From the NCBI GenBank assembly GCA_036346205.1, contig JARFJB010002198.1, positions 2,655,001-2,719,000 on the forward strand: a DNA stretch of 64,000 nucleotides, in the 5' to 3' direction. Below are positions 1 through 10,970 of this stretch, in pieces. The first letter of the stretch is position 1, and every line of letters starts with the position of its first letter. The notes under the pieces were generated by a model. It was not told the origin of the DNA. It was given only the letters and a program-made list of their open reading frames with translations, and did not search any database. Source of the DNA: Vesta saturnalis (lineage: Eukaryota > Arthropoda > Insecta > Coleoptera > Lampyridae). The position numbers and the translations under genes are program-made.

Positions 1-1489
1 ATACGCTTAATTAACAAAATTTATGTTTTAATGTGATAAAAATACAATGCAATTTTACAATGAGCGGTTTCAAAGTTAAATATAGTTAGTGGATTGACAT
101 TGGCACACAATAGAAATATCTTTATAATTGTGCGGTATAGTATACTTGCTCTAATTTCTTAACGTTAATAATTTTTATATTGACGCAGCTTTTTGCTAAA
201 TTACAGTCATTCCTGTTTTTCCTTAATTGACTGTTATTATCTTAGGCATTGTGGATATGTCCCTATAAAGTGCCAATTTATGTACTACGTCGCATATTTC
301 ATGATAATTAAGTACAGAGATCGATAGTGTATTGCAAAATTGAAGCAATGTATGTAATTTTGTACTTTTTTCAAAATGCTTTCTGTACAATTAATATTAA
401 TTATTGTAATAAAATATGATTACTTCGCAAATATCGCTCTAATGATTTTGTTATACTTCTATTATGTCCCCGTAAACTCATTTTACCAAATATTTTTGAA
501 TAAGCAAAATGATTAGCATACAGAGAAATTAATAAAGGAAAAGAAAATATCTGCAAACTCTTAACTATAATACAGCATGTGTAAAACGTGGATACTGCAA
601 CTCATCCTATTCATTTATGTAATTTTGCGCACGTAGTTGTAAATTCATTAATATATCCTTTGTAATATATGAATAATGCATCTTATGACTAATGAAATAT
701 AACCTTACGACATTTGCAATAGTTTAATATCCATTTATAAATGACGTTGATTGTTTGGTTCTTTATGTCCTATTTAATCAATTTATATTTAACTTCTTTT
801 TTTAGGGAGTTTTATTCAAATTTAACTTGATTATTTATTACAATGGGTTGTATAAGCGGTGACTTTTAAATTGCAGTATATGGAATAGTGTCGTAAAGTC
901 TTGTATATTCTAGAAATGAAACTCCAGCAACATTTTATGCATTATGTGCTAATAAACGTTACAGGAAATGCGGATGGAATTATTTCTACAGTTTCCTTGT
1001 AGACATAATAGTTTTCTCTCGATAACCATAAAAGTTAAAAGCTTTCAAAAGTATTGTTTTTCTATGGTTATCAACAGTAATAGAAAAAAACCATTAATTT
1101 ATACTACTTTACTTTCCAATGTGGATCAGTGTAAAAATAAGTTATGCGTGTTTTGTATTAGATTGTTTATCGAACTTAAAGAATTATTTTCGATTAAAAT
1201 ATTTATACATTACTGCTATTCTTAAGCTTTACTAATTGCAGTCAGCTGAAATAATATATGTTAGGTCAAATTATGTGTTTAGTGTACATTTTGTTTTGAA
1301 TTAATAATTCAGTGAAAAGTTCCAAAAATAGGGCCAATTCTCATATTGGAGTGCAGAAAATTTATTTATTAACTTGCAGTTTTTGGTACCTATATACTAC
1401 CTCTGTAAGCGTCAGTTTCACAAAAAAAAAACGTTTTAATATTCTTGTAGATAATTGAATTCTCTACCACGTTTTGTGGTATTAAGGTA
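1..1489. other. Gene-free AT-rich sequence
   Basis: I see no recognisable gene here. An 85-codon open frame at 968-1225 on the plus strand has low-complexity, AT-driven composition and no motif or splice context, so I do not call it. Confidence 0.6.
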
Positions 1490-1509
1490 AACGTCCCAAA
1501 TATCGGCCA
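1490..1509 (+). repeat. Left TIR of pogo-like element
   Basis: This is a perfect 20-bp inverted match to 10414-10433. A second near-copy lies at about 1684-1702, forming a subterminal repeat. Confidence 0.75.
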
Positions 1510-3030
1510 CATAAGGATAAGCTCCAGCTTTAACAAGCTATAGAAAAATATCTCTTCGAGTATCCGTAATGAAAAAAATATTAGAGGCTGGTGAATTTGT
1601 ACAATTTGTGGAAGTATTCTTCAAAAATGCAAATTAAGTTATATATTTTCGTTAAAAAAAATAAATATTTCAAAAATACCAAATGTCCCAAATATCGGCC
1701 AACTGAAAGTTATGATGCTCATATTATCGGCCGAGGACTGTACTTAATACCGGTCATATTTTAACATGTACTAAAACAAATTATATAGTTATAAAAGTAT
1801 TTATTAAGCACGTTTAGAATAGTAAATGCCGGGAGCTGGGAAAAAGAGAGAGAGATGCAACTGATTTATTTATATTTTTCAATTTAGGGAACCAAATAAA
1901 GTCCTCTTTTGTTCACCAACTTTGGTTTTTCAATTATTGCAAGCACATCGGCTGTTTGTAATTTAAAATATCATCTTTAACTGGCCATTTCCAGTTTGTC
2001 CCACTGAAAAAAATATTGGTCATAATATCAATGAAAGCCCTTCATTAACCATGTTTTCATTAAAATCAACAATTTCTTCATTGATTCAAGTAAACACTGT
2101 TCATCGATATTATGCGTAGACGTCGTTAGCACAAGAAAAACATTGTCATCAAAATAAAAGAAAATGTACCTCATTATAATGAAGTATTCATTAGCACAAC
2201 GAATGGTTTTATTGTATCAATAAATTTGTTTTTTATTTTGTCCCCAAAAAGAGTAATGAATTAATTATTCTTAACATTGACGAACAAAAATCATTAATTA
2301 AACTTATACATTTTATTGCATCCAAATATTTAAACATTAATATACAGAATTACTTTGCTATGGAAGTTTTTCTTAACGTTAACAAATATGTTCATGCACA
2401 CAAAGAACAGTTTCATCTTAATACAGAAGGGCAAATTCCGCATATCTCCGGTTTTAGTCGAAACACATTTTTACGCAGTTGCTTGTTCCGTCTTGTTCTC
2501 AAAGTGAGATTCAACATTTAATTAATTTAATTGTGTAATTATCGATCCCTGGTTAGCGAAAGAGGTAAGTCATAATTAATTTATTTACGAGCTTATTGTC
2601 CATATAAAAATAGATAAATCTATATTACATGCCCGATTTTTGGAAAATTCTTATTCTTATTATAAATTTGTATTATTCTTCGATATTTAAGGGAACCCAA
2701 TTACAAAACTTTATCAAAATTGTAACATCGATGAACGAAAATTCAAATTGCCTTAATGAAAGTACAACTGATGACGAAAATCCCATACTACCGGACACTT
2801 CCTATTCATTTAGCAAATAATAATATTGAAATAAATAGCTTGCTTGTATAAGTTATTTGAGCATAAGTTAGAACAATGTCGAGAATCACTGGGAGTTCCC
2901 CAGGCTTAGTCAGGCATGACACCTGTCGCCCACAGTCACAATATTCATTCAATAATTAATAGCAATCCCCATCACCGAGCACTGCTTCCTGTTCTTCACC
3001 GCCTCCAGGGAACCATTCAAACCATACGAG
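1510..3030. other. Interior of pogo element, no clear gene
   Basis: The stretch is AT-rich with no recognised domain. A 63-codon open frame at 2629-2820 ends in an acidic, Asn/Ser-rich tail that could be a decayed exon, but nothing supports a function. Confidence 0.45.
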
Positions 3031-3033
3031 AGT

Positions 3034-3094
3034 ATGGGTGGGTGGGTGGTTGGGTGGGTGGGTCGGTGGGTGCGTGCGTGCGTGCGTGTGTGTA
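3034..3094. repeat. GGGT/GCGT microsatellite
   Basis: A tract of GGGT units passes into GCGT and GT units and directly abuts the poly-T (minus-strand poly-A tail) of the LINE at 3097. Confidence 0.9.
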
Positions 3095-3162
3095 AATTTT
3101 TTTTTTTTTTTTTATGATTGTGGACCTGAACAGGCTAAATAAGGCCTATCGTGCTAAAGCAC

Positions 3163-5007
3163 TCAGGAACACTTAGGAGGATGGATAGAGGGATAATGAA
3201 TTGCCAATAGATGCCTATGAACAGCTACCTTAAACTTTCTCATATCATAAGTGAGAGGAAAACAGGAACTAGGGAGATCATTCCAGAGTTTAGAAGCCGT
3301 GTAGAAAAATGTGGATTGCGCCCGTTTGGTACGACAAGTGGAGATTTGTACTGCATACTGATGATGTGATTGAGCGAACCGAGTGTTTCTCGCAAAGATA
3401 GCCGGAGATGGTATCAAAGAATGTAATTCACCAGCACAATAACCGTTGTATAACGATAATACAAAGAAAGAACTGAAACCATCCTTCTATGCTCAAGGGA
3501 CTGTATGTGAGAAGTTAAAGACGGGTCATTTATAAGCCTAATCGCTCTCTTTTGAATACGATAAACGATATCGAGAGCGTATTTGGGAGCACTAACCCAA
3601 AGGTGAGAATTATATTCCAGATGAGGCCGAATTTGGGCCTTATACAGCAAAAGGAGTTGTCGAGAGGTAAAGTACTGCTTAGATCTGTACAAAAAGCCTA
3701 TTTTACGAGCAGCTGTTTTGGTAGCTGACAGAAGATGGTCAACCCATGAGAGATTTGAAGATACAGTCATACCCAACAGAGTAATAGAGTCTGAAAACTT
3801 AAGAACTGAGCCATTCATACTTACAACAGGAAATGATCGATCTTTTTTGGCGGACATAAGGCAACACTGAGTTTTGTTAGCATTAAATTTAACTAGATTA
3901 TTGCTTCCCATTCGAGAATACGTTGAATGTCTTTGTTGATTGAATTTGCCATTTCAGCTTTAATTTCTTGATTTGACATAGAAGGTGGATTATCACTATG
4001 AGTAGACTGAGATGAACTACAGTGAAGAGTGCTATCGTCAGCAAAGCAATGGATGGGGTTAGTTGTTGAAGAAATAAGGTCGTTTATGTACAGCAGAAAA
4101 AGTGTAGGCGCTATAACGGATCCCTGTGGTACGTCCGCGTTAATGCTAACTTCTTTTGAAAAAAAGCCATCAACTACGACACGTATTCGTCTTTCATCAA
4201 GGAAACTAGAAACCCAGTTGATGAGCGCATCATTTAACCCAAACGAGGTGAGTTTGGCAAGTAAACACTTATGCCAAACTTGGTCAAATGCCTTTGAGAT
4301 ATCTAAAGCGACTACAACTGTTTCACCGGACTGCTCTACTGTATTGTTCCAAACTTGGGTCAGATATGAAAGAAGATCGCCTGTTGAACGACTTTGCCTA
4401 AACCCATATTGATGGTCACTAAGGAGTTTGTTAGTTTCAAGAAACGTGAGCAGTTGCTGATTGATGGCTTTTTCCATGATTTTAGACAAAATGGAAGTGA
4501 TGGCAATTGGTCTGTAATTTGAGGGATCGGTCTTATCACCTTTTTTGGGAATAGGTTGAACATTTGCTAACTTCCATGATGAAGGGAATTCCCAGAAGAT
4601 ATAGAGATCGTATAGAGCTTAGATAGGACTGGTACTAGTTCGGGGGAACATTTCTTTAAGACAATAGCTGGGATACCGTCTGGGCCAGTCGTCTTATTGA
4701 AATCAAGCCTACTGATGATCGATTCCAAGAGCTTGTACCGAAAATGAATTGGTTTCATAACGTATGAAGAAGAGTTGACTAGGGGCACATCTTTTCCAGA
4801 ATCATTGAGACACGAGTTTGATGCAAACAAATCCACAAAAACGTTGGCTTTGTCTACAGAATCAGCAACTACCGATCCGTCAATAGATGTCAGGGGGGGA
4901 AATGAAGATGTTCGAAAGTTTTTACTAATGGCTTTTGCTAAAGACCAAAATTTACGACTGCCTAAAGGAGATGTAGCTAGTTCATTGCATTTTCGTTGTT
5001 CGAACAA
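3163..5007 (-). pseudogene. LINE reverse transcriptase and C-terminus (copy A)
   Basis: This is the RT portion of the same ORF2. In order it has KTTGPDGIPA, the NYRPIAITSILSKIMEKAI-type fingers motif (partly in a shifted frame near 4500-4580), the VALDISKAFDQVWH palm motif, VPQGSVIAPTLFLLYIND and the catalytic FADDST box near 4040. It ends with the thumb/connection region and the C-terminal FFYTASKLWNDLPSS domain at 3163-3417. Frame changes near 4590, 3900 and 3415 make this a pseudogene. Copy B matches it closely, with shared spacing. Confidence 0.9.
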
Positions 5008-5170
5008 CTTTTTAGTTTTAGTGATGACACTTTTGCAGATATTTCTAGCACCAACGTATTCTACATGACTGTCAACCGATTTATTAGATTTCCATTTAAT
5101 GTAACATTTATTTTTAAAGATATTGCATCAGAACAAGCCTTATTGAACCAGGGTTGGGAACGTGAATGAC

Positions 5171-6312
5171 CTACACGGTACTGTCTTTCGGAATGTATAA
5201 CTCCATTCCCAAGAGGATGACTTCAGATACTGAAAGAGCGATGTCCGAAGAAGAGGACGACTTAAAACAATATTCACGCCATGGAAAGGTTGCAAAGAAA
5301 TCCCGTAAATCACTCCATCGAGCTGACTTAAAACACCACAAGGTTCTATAGGTTTTGCGAACAACAGTGGAATTAGGTACAGTAGAAATGATTTTTATTA
5401 GACAATGGTCGGAAAGACCTAAAGGCGAAAGAACGGAAGTTTTATAAACAAGAGGGTTTGATGTAAGAAAGAGATCTAGAAGATGTGGAGTATGGTTAGG
5501 GTTATCAGGGATTCTTGTGGGTTCAGAAATCATTTGTGTGAGATCACATGAAATAGCAAATGTTTCTGCACTATGACCAGCGGGATTTGTAGTAGATGAA
5601 AATTGAAGCCAATTAGAGTTATGAACATTGAAATCGCCTACAAATGAGATATCGCAAGATGGAAACTGAGACAGGAGATAGTCAACTTTCGTACTAAGGT
5701 AATCGAAGAAGTCTTGAAAGTTGCTGTCATTAGGAGACCTATAAATGCCACAGTAGAATTTCACAAAATTAGGACCAGAATGTTTAAACCAAATCACGTC
5801 AAAATTTTTATTTTCTAAGGAAGAAACCCTCTTGCAAGCAATTCTGTCCTTGATGTAGTCACATACGCCTCCTTTATATCGAAAGTTAGAGTGAAGATGG
5901 TATTGAGGAAATTGCAAGTCGGGTGACTCGGAGCTTTCGAGGAGACTTGTGTTTCAGATAGAAACAATATATCAGGTTGTAATTGTTCAAGATGTTGGTG
6001 AATAGCATTAAGATTAGACCTGATACCGCGGATGTTGCAGTAGTGAATCAGAAAGTTGATACTTTCGATGACCGAGGTCGCTTGGGCCCTGCCCTCCCGG
6101 ACATCCGAATGGGGCAGGATTTTACGTCCGGAATTTATAACCCTAGAAACCACAGCCATCTTATTTTTTAATTTGGGACTTTTAATCCGATAGGAAGACA
6201 GTGAGGGCGAGAAGGAAGAATAAGGATGAGAATAGATTGAGGATGATGGAAAAGGTAACCGGCAGCCCTTACCGAGCTGAGAAAATCGGAGACCCAATAT
6301 TAAGGAGCCCAT
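5171..6312 (-). pseudogene. LINE AP-endonuclease domain (copy A)
   Basis: This is the N-terminal part of a LINE ORF2 that would nick the target DNA. In minus-strand order one sees a start of the endonuclease fold (INFLIHYCNIRGIRSN, then DILFLSET with the catalytic Glu), a frameshift between about 5815 and 5917, then YCGIYRSPND, the GDFNVHNSNW motif (catalytic Asp/Asn) and the terminal SDHCLIKI motif (Asp/His). All the diagnostic exonuclease-endonuclease-phosphatase motifs are present, but the frame is broken, so this copy cannot make the protein as written. Confidence 0.85.
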
Positions 6313-6357
6313 GGTAAAGGTGGTGGTACCTCCCCGGCTGGCATGGAGTATACATGC

Positions 6358-7440
6358 CTACCACCTAATAGAGTGTTTAAGTAAGGGGCGTTTCCGACGA
6401 ACGCCCCTGGCATTATCGGTCTCTGCTAGGATATCCAATTTGGAAGGAGTTAAGGATTGGGTAGGCGGATTACGGCGACCTTCATCCGCGAACCGGATAC
6501 GCAGACGTTGGAAAAAATTTCGGGATAGCGAATCTTGGGCGCGGACAACCCTAGTTCGCCTGTTAGGGAACTTCTGGACGAGGGAGTGGGTAAGGACTTG
6601 CAGGAAGCCCTGCGTACAAGTGGACCAATACTTGGCGAGAGATTGAGGGATAAGGGAGGGGTCGTAACTGTAGTGTCGCCCGAACATGACGACACCGCGT
6701 GCGAGGAGGTACTCGGTGATGATGCGGACTAAGGAGTTGGGGGTGTTCGTAGCCTTAGGGGAGATGCGAACGGCCTTCCTCATGTGTGGAAGATCGATTG
6801 CACTTAGGATATCTTCGGCTAGGATGTCCTTATCTACGTGACGAATCACGCAGGAGAGGAGGGAGGTCTAGGGTTGGGGTTGGAGAGGCGTGAACCGGAT
6901 AGTTGGGATAGGGTTACAGTGGGTTCACCGAAATGGTGTCGCAGCCTAAGCTGTGTACCATCCGGCAAGGGAGAGGAGGTCTCTAAGAGACAGGTGTGGT
7001 TGTGAATAAAAGTTAAGTTTAACCAGGAAAGGTTTAGGAGATTAATGTATTTCTGGGTGGTTATGGATTTCAGGATTTTACGGATTGAGAGCAGGTGGGA
7101 TTAGGATTGGGGGAAGCGGGTGTAGAAATCACGGCAGGTACGGGTGGCTGGACGGGTGTGGGTAAGAGGACGGGTGTGTGTGCTTGCGCGGGTTTGTATG
7201 TGTGCGTGCGGGTTTGTGTAGTTTTGTGGAGGTGGAACGTGTGTAAATGTAGGAGTGTGTGGATGAGGTGGAAATGGACGAGACGTTTGAATAGGAACGT
7301 GTACGTGAGGATGGTGGTGGCGAGGCGAGGGTGTGTTGTGTGTGCTGTCTGTGTGAGTGTAGTTGACGGGCCGCGTCGGGGGTTGGAGATGCAACTGTTA
7401 GGGTAGCACGGTGGCGACCGTATTTAACCACAGCGGTTGT
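6358..7440 (-). pseudogene. ORF1 fragment of second LINE family (copy 1)
   Basis: This is a relatively GC-rich remnant on the minus strand. It has a Pro/Ser/Thr-rich N-terminus (7129-7400), then the conserved RHVDKDILAEDILSAIDLP block (PRE_C2HC-type region, known from jockey/I-group ORF1 proteins), then MFGRHYSYDPSLIP. Compared with the copy at 37219-38249 it lacks the zinc knuckles: sequence jumps from the CTQ position to a FLQVLTHSL-like segment, an internal deletion of about 300 bp. It ends at 6358, just before LINE copy A starts, at a point equivalent to about 38450 in copy 3. Confidence 0.8.
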
Positions 7441-7493
7441 TAGTAGTTTGAGAAAGAAAGAAAATAAATAGGAATTGTTTAAGAGAAGGAAAT

Positions 7494-7592
7494 ATGCTCG
7501 CAGAATATTATAAAACCATTTCCAAATTTCAAGAAGAAGAAAGGACTTCATTAATTAGTTCAATCACCCACTATTTTGAAGAAAAACGTTAA
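7494..7592 (+). CDS. Small open frame, possible upstream exon
   Basis: A 32-codon frame begins MLAEYYKTISKFQ and ends in TAA six bases before the ATG of the spliced gene at 7598. Its composition (amphipathic, Glu/Tyr-rich) looks more protein-like than random AT-rich sequence. It could be an upstream exon whose donor has been lost, or a separate decayed piece. The function is unknown. Confidence 0.3.
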   Translation: MLAEYYKTISKFQEEERTSLISSITHYFEEKR

Positions 7593-7597
7593 ACATC

Positions 7598-8083
7598 ATG
7601 TTGGTGGTAAGTTACCGAATTGAAAAAGAAATATTAGAACGGTTTCCAACAGAGAAGCTGGTGAGTTTTTTAATCTTTTAAGTGTGTGTTTTATAAATGA
7701 CCTTTAGGGTATCGACTGGTACAATAATTTCACACATTTTGTTTATGTTATTCTCAATGATAAAGTTTTAGATCGACATGGATTTGAAAGTGGCATTTGG
7801 AGACCAGGATGGCTTATTAGAATAGTGGAAAAAAATTGGGATAAAATTGTTTCATTTCTAATGGTAGATAACCGTGTAAAAGATAAAAATATAAAAGCAC
7901 TCTTACAAAATTTAAACAATTCTTCTATTTCTAAAAGTAGGTAGATTTCTTTAACATTGGTTTGACCCTACCTATATTACCTAATCCTCCTTTACAGATG
8001 GGCTACACGTTGAATTAATTTGTAACGGTGCATTGTACTACAACCAAATTGGTAAAAAAGATACAGTAACTGGAAATAGGTAA
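7598..8083 (+). CDS. Unrecognised three-exon gene, about 125 residues
   Basis: Three pieces join into one frame by consensus splice sites. Exon 1 is 7598-7660 (MLVVSYRIEKEILERF...), with donor CTG|GTGAGT. The intron is 47 bp, ending CCTTTAG. Exon 2 is 7708-7936 and contains GIDWYNNFTHFVYVILND and SGIWRPGWLIRIVEKNWD. Its donor is A|GTAGGT, the second intron is 61 bp ending TTTACAG, and exon 3 (7998-8083) contains HVELICNGALYYNQIG, closing with TAA. Phases match at both junctions and no internal stop occurs. The protein is Trp- and aromatic-rich with no signal peptide. I do not recognise the family. The gene sits inside the pogo-like element and is convergent with its transposase, so it may be an accessory gene of the element, a captured host gene or an old viral insert. 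Confidence 0.5.
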
Positions 8084-8585
8084 TTACTGAGTTTACCATA
8101 AAAGACTCTCAAGAGGCGAATAAACAGTTGCAATAATTGGAAGCCTACTATTTAAAGAACTAAAACACACATACAGCCGCCCATTTACACCATCGGCAAG
8201 ACATCTTCTCAGTTGAAGAAATTATGATTTTTTTTTCCTGTATCGACATTTCTTGCAATGGCGCTCTAACTTGTCCACCTTCTGTATAGCTGACTCCAAT
8301 TATGTCCAGCGGCAGTGAGGTGTTGAAGCTGAAAAAACCTTATAACCGCATCAGTTACAACTGGAAGGATCGTATCTGTACTCTTTGGGTCAGGTTTAAC
8401 CGAGGTATTTTGTAGAGTCAGAAAGTAAATAAAGCAGTAGCAGGGATTGTTGTGTCACTGAAACATAGAACACATAGTTTGAGAATGAAATCCAATAATT
8501 AGGCCCCTTTTTGACTGGATGTTTCAATAGTAAATGTTCTTTTCAAACTCCATGACTCACGGGATACACCGTGTGTCATATTTTC
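8084..8585. other. No recognised gene
   Basis: This lies between the small spliced gene and the pogo transposase remnant. It probably holds the 3-prime untranslated parts of both convergent units. No motif was seen. Confidence 0.4.
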
Positions 8586-9618
8586 TTATTCTCCCTCGGC
8601 CTCCGCTTGAAAAACATTTCCATTTTCTCTGGGAGTGCTATTTGTTGCTGTAGTATCAATGTTAGAAACGTTCATTAATATTGATAAGTCTAGATCTGAA
8701 GCACTGACATCTATTGCTTCAAAATTATTTCTAAGCCCTAACATCTGTGTAGTCAGGTCTATTTGTTCTTCCAAATTCATTTCGGCTTCCTGATGATCGT
8801 TCTCGTTATGACGTAAATTATTTATTATTTCTTCCGAGTGCGTTCTGGCTTGCCAATGTTCGTCCACGTAAAGAATGATTGGCATTTCAATCGTATTTCC
8901 TAGGATACATGGGTAAAAAACATTGGCAACCTGCTCAAAAAATCGACTTTCCGGTCATGCAACCACTGTCAAACTTTCCTACACCCCAACCTAGCAGTAC
9001 GCGATCGACGACTGCTTTAGGAATTCTGTGATATGGGTACATAATTAATGGTGGCGGTATCTGACCAGCCTCATTGCACATGAACTAAGTTGTAAAGCAT
9101 GCCTTCCCCGTCGTTTTGAGAAACTGCATATACAGTTTTCAATCCCTTTTCAATAATTACTCTCCTTTGGGGCATAAAGACATTGAAGTTTCATCGCAAT
9201 TAAATATGCGTTTAAAACGTTTAATAAATATTACTGCATCTTTCAAGTATTGTTCAATTTCTTTAAACCAGTTTCGAATTCTTTCTTCCGAAACATCTGC
9301 CCTTTGACCCAACATAGTTTGGGGGATTCTGTGCGTGAGATGAGGATGTCATTTAAAAAAGGATTCATACCAATGTCTCCCGGGGCGATCATCTTTGAAG
9401 GTATTTTCTCGTTTTAATTCGCGAATTAATAATTTTGTTTAGCAGATTGCAGGATCCATCTAACCAAATGTTTTCTAACTGTGTTTTTCCAGCTACTTTA
9501 TCTGTTAATGTGGACCTTTGTACTTTGAATAGCTTTGATCCGACCTAATGGACATGCCATTTTTTGTAGCTTCTAAAGCTTTAACCATTTCTTCGCCAAG
9601 ATAGCTGCTAGTTTCTGT
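8586..9618 (-). pseudogene. Pogo/jerky-like transposase (decayed)
   Basis: This would cut and rejoin the ends of the surrounding pogo-like element. Reading the minus strand from a splice acceptor (ATTACAG) at 9619, one sees a psq-type helix-turn-helix start (YLGEEMVKALEATKNG), a CENP-B-type DNA-binding segment (PGRHWYESF, HPHLTHRIPQTM, VSEERIRNWF), the first catalytic region (FKRIFNCDETSMSLCPKG), the GQIPPPLIMYPY strand, a WGVGKFDSGCMTGKSIF segment and MPIILYVDEHW with the second Asp. The last 99 codons (8586-8885) are open. Several stops and frameshifts lie between these blocks, so it is a pseudogene. Confidence 0.82.
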
Positions 9619-9639
9619 CTGTAATATGAGAAATACCTA

Positions 9640-10413
9640 AATAACAAATGCATGCTTATAATTGTGTGAAAAGGTAACTATGCATTTATTACTGAAAAAT
9701 TATTTTAAAAACCTCAACTTGAAACGAGCACATATATCCATTAAAATTATAGGGCGATAATTGGTACAATCACTGGACGAAATTGCAAGCAGTACAGCAC
9801 CTGTGAGCGGCCGGTCATGACTCAAATATCGGCCATCTTACTTCAACCCAACTTGGACGAGTAAGTTGAACGAAAACGCTGGGCTGATAAATGGTTGCGA
9901 TAAATGACAATCTTTACTTAACACGACTACATCAATCCCATTAAAAAATATTGATCGATTCTCAGGTAAATCCATTGTAATGATCATATTATCGGCCTGC
10001 CGGCCGATAATAGAGACAACACAAAATTGCATGTCCCAAATACCAGCCAAATTTTAAATAAATAGTATATTTATTTATAACATAGGTAATTAGTTCTAAA
10101 TGAAAGTTCATAGTATGTATAATCCCTATAAAACTTACTGTGAAGGTTTGTGACACTACATACCACTTACTCATATACAATAATTAGGCATTCCTACTCA
10201 CCTGGCACTAGCAAGTCTACGTTTACTGCTCGACACACAACATGCAGCTGAAAATATTCCGTAGCGCACTTCAACCAAAAGCCACACATGCATCAATGTA
10301 GCGTAATATTGCCAGACGTTCTATAAATCCGCGGAAAAGATTCTTAATCACCAAAATTATCTGTAATTCTTATTTTTCTCATAAGTGTAAAAATGTGGCC
10401 GATAAATAGGACC
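9640..10413. other. Right subterminal region of pogo element
   Basis: This is non-coding sequence with several degenerate ATCGGCC motifs in both orientations, including a local palindrome (TATCGGCCTGCCGGCCGATA) near 9989-10008. Confidence 0.5.
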
Positions 10414-10433
10414 TGGCCGATATTTGGGACGTT
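10414..10433 (-). repeat. Right TIR of pogo-like element
   Basis: This is the exact reverse complement of 1490-1509. Related ATCGGCC motifs occur upstream at about 9815-9835, 9988-10010 and 10395. Confidence 0.75.
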
Positions 10434-10970
10434 CAAGTTATAAATAAAAAGAAAATTTCGGAAAAATCGGATTTTTACCTTATTATTTAGTTTTTGTTTA
10501 AATGCACACGTGCACCCTCAGAAGTTATTGTTTTTGTCTGTTTGTCAACAGCTTTGACTAAATCTATAGTTGAAACGGTGATCTAAGTTCAGATGATGCC
10601 GATTACAGTATTAATTTGGGTAGTGTTGCATTGGGAAAACGTGTCATGGTAAAAAGCAAACAAAACTAAAGAAAAATTGGACAGGAAAGACGTATGATAC
10701 AAAAAGGTCCCAATGAAAAGACTATAGGAACGCATGAGTGAGTTGCAAATAACTGCAACACGGAAGGAGTTACTTTCCCTAGCAGACCAGAAGGAAAAAT
10801 CAGGACATCGAAGAGTCAAGAAGGACCGTTTGTATGCACCCAGTAGGACCGCATACAAAACACAACCAACGGAGATAAAAGATCGACGTCGGTACAACAG
10901 AAGTACATCAATACGATAATGACTTTACTGTTACTTTTTTATTTTCCTATTGTTTTATTTTAACGCATGT
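10434..10970. other. Flank or 5-prime leader of LINE copy 2
   Basis: A 61-codon plus frame at 10734-10919 (MSELQITATRKELLSL..., Lys/Arg-rich) is unrecognised. By analogy with 36660-36960 upstream of copy 3, this may be the 5-prime leader of the LINE that follows. Confidence 0.35.

Larger units (their letters stand above)
3097..6355 (-). mobile_element. LINE copy A (CR1/jockey group), near full length
   Basis: This is a non-LTR retrotransposon on the minus strand. It has a 3-prime poly-A tail (poly-T at 3097-3113 on the plus strand), an RT/C-terminal region and an apurinic endonuclease region near the 5-prime end. Its 5-prime boundary is set near 6355, where similarity to the neighbouring ORF1 fragment of another LINE family stops. 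The 3-prime 120 bp match those of copy B at 17674-19208, which shows that the two belong to one family. The clade is not firmly assignable by eye: the FYTASKLWNDLP C-terminus suggests CR1-like elements. Confidence 0.85.
1490..10433 (-). mobile_element. Pogo-like DNA transposon with nested insertions
   Basis: A 20-base terminal sequence, AACGTCCCAAATATCGGCCA, at 1490-1509 recurs exactly in inverted orientation at 10414-10433. Degenerate copies of its core (CCCAAATATCGGCC or ATTATCGGCC) lie just inside both ends, near 1684, 1722, 9815, 9988 and 10385. The left end is preceded by TA and the right end is followed by CA, compatible with a decayed TA target-site duplication. A pogo/jerky-like transposase remnant lies on the minus strand near the right end. 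The span of 8.9 kb is inflated by at least two LINE insertions (3.1-7.4 kb). Orientation follows the transposase. Confidence 0.72.

Noticed and set aside
968..1225. 85-codon plus-strand frame
   Set aside because: AT-driven composition, no motif, no splice or homology signal.
10589..10919. Overlapping 102- and 61-codon frames
   Set aside because: Neither has a recognised motif. The Lys/Arg-rich plus frame may be LINE leader sequence, so no protein is called.
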